From positions 77,019 through 141,018 of the forward strand of contig NZ_KV794270.1 of assembly GCF_001808705.1 (NCBI RefSeq): a stretch of 64,000 nucleotides of DNA, given 5' to 3'. Origin of the DNA: Streptococcus sp. HMSC074B11 (GTDB lineage Bacteria; Bacillota; Bacilli; Lactobacillales; Streptococcaceae). The position numbers were made by a program, and so were the translations under genes. Each line of letters starts with the position of its first letter. Position 1 is the first letter of the stretch. The notes beneath the pieces were generated by a model that did not search any database, was not told the origin of the DNA, and saw only the letters and a program-made list of their open reading frames with translations. This document shows positions 57,332-64,000 of the stretch, piece after piece.

Positions 57332-57583
57332 TTACTTTTTCAGGATATATTTTTTCTTACTGCCATTTTTCTTTTTATCCCAACTTTTATTCCAAGTTTT
57401 CGAATTGCTATACATAAATACGAAAATATTTGCAAATATAAAGAACCCTATTACCAAATGTATGGAATCCGTTGTTAGATATTGCCGATCCAAGCCATCC
57501 TTTAAATGAAATAGTATAATTGTTTCGTTAACAATTAAAAAGGTTGGCCAGTAACTTTTTTTGAAAAAAGTAGACATTTTCAT
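57332..57583 (-). CDS. Small hypothetical membrane protein
   Basis: An 83-residue protein with two hydrophobic segments (about 12-28 and 42-58) and a very basic tail (KSWDKKKNGSKKKYILKK), which by the positive-inside rule should be cytoplasmic. I do not recognise a family. A TATAAT lies about 25 bases upstream, but the ribosome site (AAAGCGG) is weak. It stands between the alanine T-box promoter and potD, with no partner gene. Confidence 0.5.
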   Translation of the reverse strand: MKMSTFFKKSYWPTFLIVNETIILFHLKDGLDRQYLTTDSIHLVIGFFIFANIFVFMYSNSKTWNKSWDKKKNGSKKKYILKK

Positions 57584-57684
57584 GATTTGTTACCGCTTTC
57601 TATTATTATAAACTTAGTATACTACTAGGCTATAAAATAAGCAAATAGGATAGTAAAAATATACAGTTATACAACTATTCAAAA

Positions 57685-57712
57685 AACGAACCAGCTTGAC
57701 TGGTTCGTTTTG
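57685..57712 (-). terminator. Terminator after potD
   Basis: Arms aacgaaccag (57685-57694) and ctggttcgtt (57700-57709), with T residues on both sides; it lies just beyond the potD stop. Confidence 0.85.
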
Positions 57713-57724
57713 TTTTATATACTC

Positions 57725-58795
57725 CTACTTTCGATACATCTTGAATTGAAGGAAGAGGTCACTATAGATACCTGTCCATTTATGGTCAAATTTCTCATAG
57801 ACCTCTAGGTGTTTCATAGTATCTGCATCTGGATAGAAGGACTTGTCTTCTTTTGTCTCTTCAGGGAGCATTTCCTTAGCAGCATTGTTTGGTGTTGAAT
57901 AGCCGACATACTCTGCATTTTTTAGAGCATTGTCAGGTTTTAACATAAAATTGATGAAGGCATAGGCTGCATCCTGGTTCTTGACAGTCTTAGGAATGAC
58001 CATATTGTCAAACCAGAGATTACTTGCCTCTGTCGGTACGACATAGCGAAGATTTTCATTTTTCTCCAGCATCTGGCTGGCTTCTCCTGAGAAGGTCACA
58101 CCGATGGCAGCGTTATTCTGAATCATGTACCCCTTCATCTCATCCGCAACAATAGCCTTGATATTAGGTGTTAGCTTATAGAGCTTATCTACCGTTTCCT
58201 CCAACTGCTGTGGATCTTTAGAGTTGAGGCTATAGCCTAGTGAGTTAAGACCTAAACCAAGTACTTCACGCGCTCCATCAAAGAGCATAATAGAGTTTTT
58301 ATACTCTGGCTTCCAAAGGTCGTCCCAGTGTTCAGGCGCTTCTTCCACCATAGTCTCATTGTAGACAATTCCCAAGGTCCCCCAGAAGTATGGGATAGAG
58401 TACTGGTTGTTGGGATCAAAGGACTGGTTTAGAAACTCAGAGCCGATATTCTCAATTCCCTCAATCTTGCTATAATCTAGCGGAATCAGGAGGTCCTCAT
58501 CCTTCATCTTATTAATCATGTACTCACTTGGGATAGCAATATCATAGGTTGTCCCACCCTGCTTGATTTTCGTGTACATGGCTTCGTTAGAGTCAAAGGT
58601 CTCGTACTGAACTTGGATTCCTGTTTCTTCTGTAAATTTCTCCAGAAGTTCAGGATCGATATAGTCTCCCCAGTTATAGATAACCAATTTTTGACTATCG
58701 CGACTATTGATTTTACTGTCAAGATGATAAGAAATTCCCCACAAAACAAGGATAATCGCTAGAATTCCTGCTAAAAATGAATAGAGTCGTTTCAT
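57725..58795 (-). CDS. potD: Spermidine/putrescine-binding protein
   Basis: PotD captures polyamines for the PotABC transporter. The 356-residue protein starts with a hydrophobic anchor (MKRLYSFLAGILAIILVLWG) with no lipobox cysteine, as in streptococcal PotD, then the binding fold: YNWGDYIDPELLEKFTEETG, YDIAIPSEYMINKMK and NLWFDNMVIPKTVKN with acidic and aromatic residues for the polyamine. Its start overlaps the potC stop by 4 bases. Confidence 0.95.
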   Translation of the reverse strand: MKRLYSFLAGILAIILVLWGISYHLDSKINSRDSQKLVIYNWGDYIDPELLEKFTEETGIQVQYETFDSNEAMYTKIKQGGTTYDIAIPSEYMINKMKDEDLLIPLDYSKIEGIENIGSEFLNQSFDPNNQYSIPYFWGTLGIVYNETMVEEAPEHWDDLWKPEYKNSIMLFDGAREVLGLGLNSLGYSLNSKDPQQLEETVDKLYKLTPNIKAIVADEMKGYMIQNNAAIGVTFSGEASQMLEKNENLRYVVPTEASNLWFDNMVIPKTVKNQDAAYAFINFMLKPDNALKNAEYVGYSTPNNAAKEMLPEETKEDKSFYPDADTMKHLEVYEKFDHKWTGIYSDLFLQFKMYRK

Positions 58796-59565
58796 GCTTG
58801 TTCCTCCTTCTCACGTGAAATGAAGTAATATCCAACTACTAGGATAATACTAAAGAGAAAGACCAAGGCTGAAAGAGCATTGATTTCAAGCGAAATTCCC
58901 TTACGAGCCCGAGAGTAAATCTCGACTGAGAGGGTTGAAAAACCATTTCCCGTTACAAAGAAGGTCACAGCAAAGTCATCTAGGGAATAGGTGAAAGCCA
59001 TGAAGTATCCTGCAATGATAGACGGCGTTAGATAAGGAAGCATAATTTCCTTGAACATCTGGAACTGGCTAGCTCCAAGATCATAGGCTGCATGAATCAT
59101 ATCCCCATTCATCTCTTTCAAACGAGGAAGAACCATGAGCACTACAATTGGAATGGAAAAAGCCACGTGACTAGATAGAACTGTCAAAAATCCAAGTGAA
59201 AACTTGAGTTGGGTAAAGAGAATCAAGAAGCTGGCACCAATCATAACGTCTGGAGCAACCATCAAAATGTTATTGAGAGATAGAAAGGCTTCTTGATATT
59301 TTTTACGTGATTGGTAGATGTAGATAGCACCGAAAGTCCCAATAACAGTCGCAATCAAGGCTGATAGGAAGGCTAGTAAAAAGGTCTGAACCAAGATGAG
59401 CATGAGTCTTCCATCTCCAAACATGGTTTCAAAGTGAGACAAACTAAAGCCTGTAAAACTATTCATATCATCACCAGCATTGAAGGCATAGCCGATCAGG
59501 TAAAAAATTGGCAAATAAAGGACTATAAAGACAAAGGCTAGGTAAAGATTCGATAATTTTTTCAT
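58792..59565 (-). CDS. potC: Spermidine/putrescine ABC permease PotC
   Basis: A 257-residue permease with six membrane helices and the EAA loop AAYDLGASQFQMFKEIMLPYLTP (in part) that contacts PotA. Forms the channel with PotB for spermidine and putrescine import. It overlaps potB and potD by 4 bases each, so stoichiometric translation is likely. Confidence 0.94.
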   Translation of the reverse strand: MKKLSNLYLAFVFIVLYLPIFYLIGYAFNAGDDMNSFTGFSLSHFETMFGDGRLMLILVQTFLLAFLSALIATVIGTFGAIYIYQSRKKYQEAFLSLNNILMVAPDVMIGASFLILFTQLKFSLGFLTVLSSHVAFSIPIVVLMVLPRLKEMNGDMIHAAYDLGASQFQMFKEIMLPYLTPSIIAGYFMAFTYSLDDFAVTFFVTGNGFSTLSVEIYSRARKGISLEINALSALVFLFSIILVVGYYFISREKEEQA

Positions 59566-60368
59566 CGTTCTCTCCTTTCCTTAGTCACCCACATAGTGAT
59601 AAACATAGTCAGGATAAGAACAACACCGATAGTTGAACCCATACCATAGTTGTCATTGGTCAAGAAGTTCTGCTCGATGGCAGTCCCCAAAGTAATCACT
59701 CGGTTCCCCCCAATCAAACGGGTCAACATGAAGAGACTCAAACTTGGGATAAAGACAGATTGGACTCCACTTCGCACCCCGTTCATAGACAGAGGGAAGA
59801 TGACATGGCGGAAGGTTTCCCACTTGGTTGCACCCAAGTCATAGCTGGCATTGATGAGATTGTTATCCATATCATCCAAAACATTGAAGATGGGCAAAAT
59901 CATAAATGGAAGCTCGATGTAGCTTGCAACAAAGATAAATGAGAAATCCGTAAAGAGCAACTGCTGAGAACCAATTCCGATAAACTCTAGGAATTGATTA
60001 ATAGAGCCATTTTGACCAAAAATCCCGATAAAAGCATAGGCCTTAAGGAGAAGGTTGATCCAAGTTGGTAGGATAATCAGCATGAGCCAGAGTTGACGGT
60101 GTTTAAGACGAGTCAAAAAGAGGGCTGTTGGATAACTGATAAGAAGTGTCACTAGAGTTACAATCCCAGCATAAAGAACCGAGTTAAAGCTCATTTTAAG
60201 ATAGGTCAAATTTTGTGACGCAAAATAGGATTTATAGTTTTCTAAACTGAACTGGCCTTCAATGTTGAAAAATGATTGTCCAAAAATCAAGACCAAGGGT
60301 GCGAGGACAAAAAGTGCAATCCAAAGCATGTAGGGCACTACAAAGAGTTTAGAGGTTGTTTTCTTCAT
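59562..60368 (-). CDS. potB: Spermidine/putrescine ABC permease PotB
   Basis: A 268-residue permease with six helices and the EAA loop [19 protein letters not shown]. The ATG at 60368 ([16 protein letters not shown]) lies 6 bases after GGAGG; the TTG at 60383 would put that site inside the gene. It overlaps the potA end by 20 bases. Confidence 0.94.
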   Translation of the reverse strand: MKKTTSKLFVVPYMLWIALFVLAPLVLIFGQSFFNIEGQFSLENYKSYFASQNLTYLKMSFNSVLYAGIVTLVTLLISYPTALFLTRLKHRQLWLMLIILPTWINLLLKAYAFIGIFGQNGSINQFLEFIGIGSQQLLFTDFSFIFVASYIELPFMILPIFNVLDDMDNNLINASYDLGATKWETFRHVIFPLSMNGVRSGVQSVFIPSLSLFMLTRLIGGNRVITLGTAIEQNFLTNDNYGMGSTIGVVLILTMFITMWVTKERRER

Positions 60369-61506
60369 CTCTTTCCTCCTCAATAGCGTTTATCAAACCT
60401 GCTTCTTGCTCTTCGATTTCTACGTATTCTTCGATACGAGCATCGAACTCTTCTTCTGTTTCATTGAGACGCATGATGTGGATGTCTTCTGGTTCAAAGT
60501 CCAGACCAATTTCCTCACCAACGATGGCCTTACGAGTTGAGTGAATCATCCATTCATTGCCGAGTTCATCATAGGCGATAATCTCATAGTGAACCCCACG
60601 GAAAAGCTGAGTATCAACCTTAACTTGAAGCTTACCTTCTTCTGGAAGGGTGATCTGCAAATCTTCTGGGCGAATCACGACTTCGACTGGCTCATTTGGC
60701 TTCATCCCACCGTCTACCGCTTCAAATCGTTTGCCATTGAACTCGACCAAGTAGTCCTCAATCATAGTCCCTGGCAGGATATTTGATTCACCGATGAAGG
60801 TTGCAACAAAGTGGTTAATGGGCTCATCATAGATATCAACTGGTGTTCCTGACTGAACAATTTCACCGTCATTCATAACGAAGATCCAGTCACTCATGGC
60901 GAGAGCTTCTTCCTGATCGTGAGTAACAAAGACAAAGGTAATACCCAAGCGCTGTTGCAGTTCACGCAGTTCGTACTGCATATCTGTTCGCAACTTCAAG
61001 TCCAAGGCTGACAAAGGTTCATCCAACAAGACCACACGAGGCTGGTTGATAATGGCACGCGCAATAGCTACACGCTGACGTTGTCCTCCAGATAACCTAC
61101 GGATAGAACGTTTTTCATATCCTTCAAGCTGTACCATCTTGAGAACTTCTAAGACACGTTTTTCGATTTCTTTTTTATCGACCTTACGCAATCGCAGTGG
61201 AAAAGCAACATTTTCAAACACATTCATATGTGGGAACAAGGCGTAAGACTGGAAGACCGTATGAACATCACGTTTATTGGTCGGGATATCATTGATACGG
61301 ACACCGTCTAGCATGATATCACCAGTTGTTGCATCCAGCAACCCTGCAATGATATTGAGGATGGTTGATTTACCAGATCCTGAGGCACCGAGAAGTGTAT
61401 AGAACTTCCCTTCTTCCAACTCAAAGTTAATATCCTTGAGAACCTTGGTGTTGCTATCTTCAAAAACTTTAGAAACGTTTCTGAATTCGATAATTGGTTT
61501 TTTCAA
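60349..61506 (-). CDS. potA: Spermidine/putrescine ABC ATPase PotA
   Basis: A 385-residue ATPase: Walker [10 protein letters not shown] (about 38-46), Q-loop [16 protein letters not shown], signature [16 protein letters not shown], Walker [13 protein letters not shown] and H-loop [13 protein letters not shown]-terminal TOBE domain (about 240-350) is followed by an acidic tail rich in Glu. It powers PotBC. First gene of potABCD, 134 bases after murB. Confidence 0.95.
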   Translation of the reverse strand: MKKPIIEFRNVSKVFEDSNTKVLKDINFELEEGKFYTLLGASGSGKSTILNIIAGLLDATTGDIMLDGVRINDIPTNKRDVHTVFQSYALFPHMNVFENVAFPLRLRKVDKKEIEKRVLEVLKMVQLEGYEKRSIRRLSGGQRQRVAIARAIINQPRVVLLDEPLSALDLKLRTDMQYELRELQQRLGITFVFVTHDQEEALAMSDWIFVMNDGEIVQSGTPVDIYDEPINHFVATFIGESNILPGTMIEDYLVEFNGKRFEAVDGGMKPNEPVEVVIRPEDLQITLPEEGKLQVKVDTQLFRGVHYEIIAYDELGNEWMIHSTRKAIVGEEIGLDFEPEDIHIMRLNETEEEFDARIEEYVEIEEQEAGLINAIEEERDEENNL

Positions 61507-61539
61507 TTGTCATAAATTCCTTTTTCTTCGTAAATTAAC

Positions 61540-61617
61540 AGATTGGGACCTTGTTAAATGCTAGCAATAACTATAAGGAATTGACCCAAACCATATCTAG
61601 CGATAAAATCCCAATCT
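61540..61617 (-). repeat. Long-range inverted repeat in the murB-potA gap
   Basis: Perfect 9-bp arms agattggga (61540-61548) and tcccaatct (61609-61617) are separated by 60 bases, in which ctagc and gctag segments can also pair. A minus-strand ATTATACA at about 61621-61628 could be a -10 box. So potA may have its own promoter and a folded leader. Confidence 0.4.
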
Positions 61618-61640
61618 TTGTATAATGTGTAATAATAATG

Positions 61641-62546
61641 TTATTCGTGTTCACCCAAGATACGAACTTCTCGCTCTAGGGTAACACCTGAATGTTCTTT
61701 AACTTTTTCGATAACAGACTCAATTAAGTCTTCATAATCTCGAGCAGTCCCATCGGCTACATTAATCATAAAGCCTGCATGTTTTTCTGAGACTTCGACA
61801 CCACCGATACGGTAGCCCTTCAAACCAGCTTCTGAAATCAATTGCCCTGCAAAATGCCCTACTGGACGTTTAAAGACAGAACCACATGATGGATATTCCA
61901 AAGGTTGTTTGAGTTCTCGAAGGTGGGTCAAACGTTCCATTTCTTGATTAATAGTCTCATAATTCCCTGGAGATAGTGCAAATTTAGCTGATAAGACTAC
62001 TGCTCCAGAATCTTGGATAGCTGAATGACGATAACCAAAGGTCAAGTCTTTAGCAGATAGGGTTTCGATTTCACCTTCTTTAGTCAAGATTTGACAAGAC
62101 TGGAGAACATGAGCAATCTCACCACCATAAGCGCCAGCATTCATAAAGACAGCACCACCGACGCTTCCTGGAATACCACAAGCAAACTCAAAGCCAGTCA
62201 AACTATGACGTAGAGCAATACGAGTGGTTTCAATCAAGTTAGCTCCTGCTTCTGCCTCAATGGTATAGCCATCAACAGAGACATTATTAAGCTTGTCACA
62301 CATGATTACAAAGCCACGAACTCCGCCTTCTCGGACGATAATGTTACTTGCATTTCCAAGAACCATCCAAGGAATGTTTTCCTGATTAGCAAACTTGACT
62401 ACACGAGCCATCTCATAGCGATTGCGTGGAAAAACTAAATAATCTGCCTTCCCTCCAACTTTGGTATAGGTATAAGTTTTTAGCGGTTCATCGAATCGAA
62501 TATCGATTCCTTCTAGTGTTTCTTTTAGTTTATCTAATACGGTCAT
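61641..62546 (-). CDS. murB: UDP-N-acetylenolpyruvoylglucosamine reductase
   Basis: MurB reduces UDP-GlcNAc-enolpyruvate to UDP-MurNAc with NADPH, an early peptidoglycan step. FAD-binding [14 protein letters not shown] is near 62-75 and [14 protein letters not shown] near 129-142. The catalytic serine lies in [11 protein letters not shown] near 219-229. The length of 301 is normal. It precedes potABCD, an order also known from pneumococcus. Confidence 0.96.
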   Translation of the reverse strand: MTVLDKLKETLEGIDIRFDEPLKTYTYTKVGGKADYLVFPRNRYEMARVVKFANQENIPWMVLGNASNIIVREGGVRGFVIMCDKLNNVSVDGYTIEAEAGANLIETTRIALRHSLTGFEFACGIPGSVGGAVFMNAGAYGGEIAHVLQSCQILTKEGEIETLSAKDLTFGYRHSAIQDSGAVVLSAKFALSPGNYETINQEMERLTHLRELKQPLEYPSCGSVFKRPVGHFAGQLISEAGLKGYRIGGVEVSEKHAGFMINVADGTARDYEDLIESVIEKVKEHSGVTLEREVRILGEHE

Positions 62547-62636
62547 TTTTCTAATCCTTTTATAAAATCCATTCCATTATACCATTTTTGGCTCTATTTT
62601 TCGATGATTTGGTTAGCTTTTTCAAAAGCTCAAACT

Positions 62637-62660
62637 AAAAAGAGGATGAACCTCTTTTTT
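62637..62660 (-). terminator. Terminator after the YhfC gene
   Basis: Arms aaaaagagg (62637-62645) and cctctttttt (62651-62660) with a 5-base loop and T residues on the minus strand, just upstream of murB. Confidence 0.8.
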
Positions 62661-62663
62661 GTA

Positions 62664-63416
62664 TTATTGCTTTTTATAAAAGATCGATTTTGTAAAGTAA
62701 ATAAAAATAATAACTTCCACTGCTAACAATCCTTCTACGAGAAGGGGATTTGACAACCAGCCAACTTGAGATAGGCTCGGAGCCAAATCAAATAGGGCGT
62801 GTAAACCATAAGCAGCTACTAGGTATATCCATTTCTTTTGGCGAACTGCTTGATAAACCCAGAAGGTCAAGCCAACTTGAAGAAGCAAGGCTAGGATTCG
62901 CTCAAGTCCTAAAAGGTAAATCTGCCAAGCTGCTAGATTATTAATAGTTGTAAGCGTGCTTTCAGGCAAGAGTTGCATAATATTTGGATTTTGAGATTCT
63001 ACTGCTGAAAAGAGGATGAAGAGATTGAGTAGACTTGCAATCCCGATATAGAGCAATTCCAAGCCACCATGCCCCAATCCATAAGCAAGAGCATCTGAAT
63101 CTTCCAAAGTTCTTTTCTTCTCTAACCATTTAAAGAAAATAAGTCGAGCTGTTTCTTCAAACAAAGCAGCCATACAGATCCCATAAATCACATAGAGAAG
63201 GGGATTTCCCGTCATGAGTGGAACTGTCCCATCCTTTTGTGGATGAAGAACCAAGAGATGAACGATTTTCTCTAAGACCTGAGATGAAGCAAAAAATGCA
63301 ACTGCCCCAAGTCCCAAAACTGCAAAATTAATCTTGTATTTCTTTCTTGCGTACCAAACTGCTGCAATGAGGACGGCAAACAAGGCCAGCATCGTTATTA
63401 TTACATGAATTTTCAT
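62664..63416 (-). CDS. YhfC-family intramembrane metalloprotease-like protein
   Basis: A 250-residue membrane protein with about seven helices. Conserved polar motifs inside helices fit the YhfC/CAAX-protease-like families: E87-E88 (FEETARL), H116 and E120 (GLGHGGLE), and H in GLHALFD near 206. These could bind a metal and cut peptides within the membrane; activity has not been shown for this family as far as I know. It lies 12 bases after the acetolactate decarboxylase gene. Confidence 0.8.
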   Translation of the reverse strand: MKIHVIITMLALFAVLIAAVWYARKKYKINFAVLGLGAVAFFASSQVLEKIVHLLVLHPQKDGTVPLMTGNPLLYVIYGICMAALFEETARLIFFKWLEKKRTLEDSDALAYGLGHGGLELLYIGIASLLNLFILFSAVESQNPNIMQLLPESTLTTINNLAAWQIYLLGLERILALLLQVGLTFWVYQAVRQKKWIYLVAAYGLHALFDLAPSLSQVGWLSNPLLVEGLLAVEVIIFIYFTKSIFYKKQ

Positions 63417-63428
63417 ATTTGACTCCTA

Positions 63429-64000
63429 TTATTCTGCCTGTTCGATATCTTTTTTCATCTCGTCAACGTTAAACTTAGCAAATAGATATTGACGATCCTG
63501 AACAGGAAAACGTTGATCCAACTGATCAACAGCTCCCACTTCTACAATACCTTCCTTGATGACAAAATCCATAACGTGGCCACCAAAGGTTAGGTCATCT
63601 GAGATAAAGTGTAGATGGTAACCAGCAACACTAACTCCATGGAAAATTTCAGGTGTCCAAAAACCAACGATAGTTCCTGAGACATTGTCGCAGCTATATT
63701 CAGGCTGATGCGTCGCAACCTCAGCAAACTTCGTTTCGCTTGTTGATTTTGGAATCATACGAACATGCATGTGTTTAAAATCACCATGAATCTTGATGGA
63801 ACGAAATAGATTTTCTCCATCATAATAGGATTCAATACGTTTTTCAAGTTCCTGATCAGTCATTTCAAAACGCTGACGGAAAATAACTTCTGCCTGGTGG
63901 GGTACAACTGCTGCATAGGGAATCAAGGCATCTGGTGAAACTTCCACAATTTCAGGTTTCTCACCTGATCCCTTAGCCTGATAAGCTTTCCCATCTAAGA
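63429..64000 (-). CDS. budA: Alpha-acetolactate decarboxylase, partial
   Basis: This enzyme converts alpha-acetolactate to acetoin, lowering acid stress and diverting acetolactate from branched-chain amino acid synthesis. The visible C-terminal 190 residues or so include zinc-ligand histidines in FKHMHVRMIPK and AGYHLHFISDD, with HGVSVAGYH typical of the family. The start is outside the window (the full protein is about 240 residues). The frame stays open to the window edge (KAYQAKGSGEKPEIVEVSP). Confidence 0.93.
   Translation of the reverse strand, partial: LDGKAYQAKGSGEKPEIVEVSPDALIPYAAVVPHQAEVIFRQRFEMTDQELEKRIESYYDGENLFRSIKIHGDFKHMHVRMIPKSTSETKFAEVATHQPEYSCDNVSGTIVGFWTPEIFHGVSVAGYHLHFISDDLTFGGHVMDFVIKEGIVEVGAVDQLDQRFPVQDRQYLFAKFNVDEMKKDIEQAE

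Noticed and set aside
62615-62630. Small inverted repeat agctttttcaaaagct upstream of murB
   Set aside because: Short, A/T-rich and next to a stronger terminator; no evidence of function.

Overview
The window looks like a chromosome segment of a mitis-group Streptococcus close to S. pneumoniae, S. mitis or S. oralis. Evidence: low G+C; strong SD-type ribosome sites; a BOX repeat carrying the conserved boxA core (31681-31784) and a second BOX cut by the window start; pneumococcal-type genes (pmrA, pavA, niaX/niaR, the two-receptor glnP, cpsY); and gene blocks that match my memory of pneumococcal gene order. I saw no prophage, insertion sequence, CRISPR array, rRNA or tRNA. Most of the DNA is core genome. 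The novelty lies in small accessory cassettes and in regulatory sequence.

Layout. 1-4949 (minus): ybeY-dgkA-era-mutM-coaE-pmrA-rpmG-secG, with rpmG a 49-codon gene starting at GTG. 5054-7627 (plus): pavA/rqcH and a YitT-family membrane protein. 7720-12240: nox diverges from an apbE operon that encodes two NAD(P)H-dependent FMN reductase-like proteins and a PAS protein whose C-terminus carries two ApbE-type flavinylation motifs. 12331-16435 (minus): a glycine T-box controls a GFA-family gene, glyQ, glyS and a DUF896 gene. 16579-17725 (minus): rplJ-rplL behind an L10 leader. 17869-18930 (plus): niaX-niaR. 18927-24106 (minus): Nudix, three small membrane proteins (two of them paralogues), an NAD(P)H oxidoreductase, a GNAT acetyltransferase and uvrB. 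24398-28490: a three-gene ABC exporter diverges from a two-component system, with 11-bp phased repeats between them. 28566-33417 (plus): glnPQ behind a perfect GlnR operator, then BOX and zwf. 33457-36524 (minus): ftsY and two HAD phosphatases. 36617-38968: an accessory insert (Nudix, HD hydrolase, TRIC channel and small remnants). 39058-43286 (minus): rnc-smc. 43440-45349 (plus): ylxM-ffh, apparently leaderless. 45374-50462 (minus): rluD-type synthase, lspA, cpsY, sodA, holA and pyrDA. 50596-52038 (plus): gdhA with CodY-like and GlnR boxes. 52136-53886 (minus): a TetR/oxidoreductase pair. 53938-57286 (minus): an alanine T-box, a LURP-one-like gene and alaS. 57332-64000 (minus): a small membrane protein, potABCD, murB, a YhfC protease and a partial acetolactate decarboxylase.

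How the parts work together. Nitrogen control joins glnPQ and gdhA through GlnR boxes. Charging of tRNA is sensed at two T-boxes, and each has an unrelated gene placed ahead of the synthetase. The most interesting system is the apbE operon. It supplies the flavin transferase, flavin reductases and, by inference, a soluble protein substrate with two tandem FMN attachment sites on a Gly/His/Asp-rich tail. The reductase and the PAS/tail part are split by what looks like one extra G, so the locus may encode a single fused flavoprotein in related strains.
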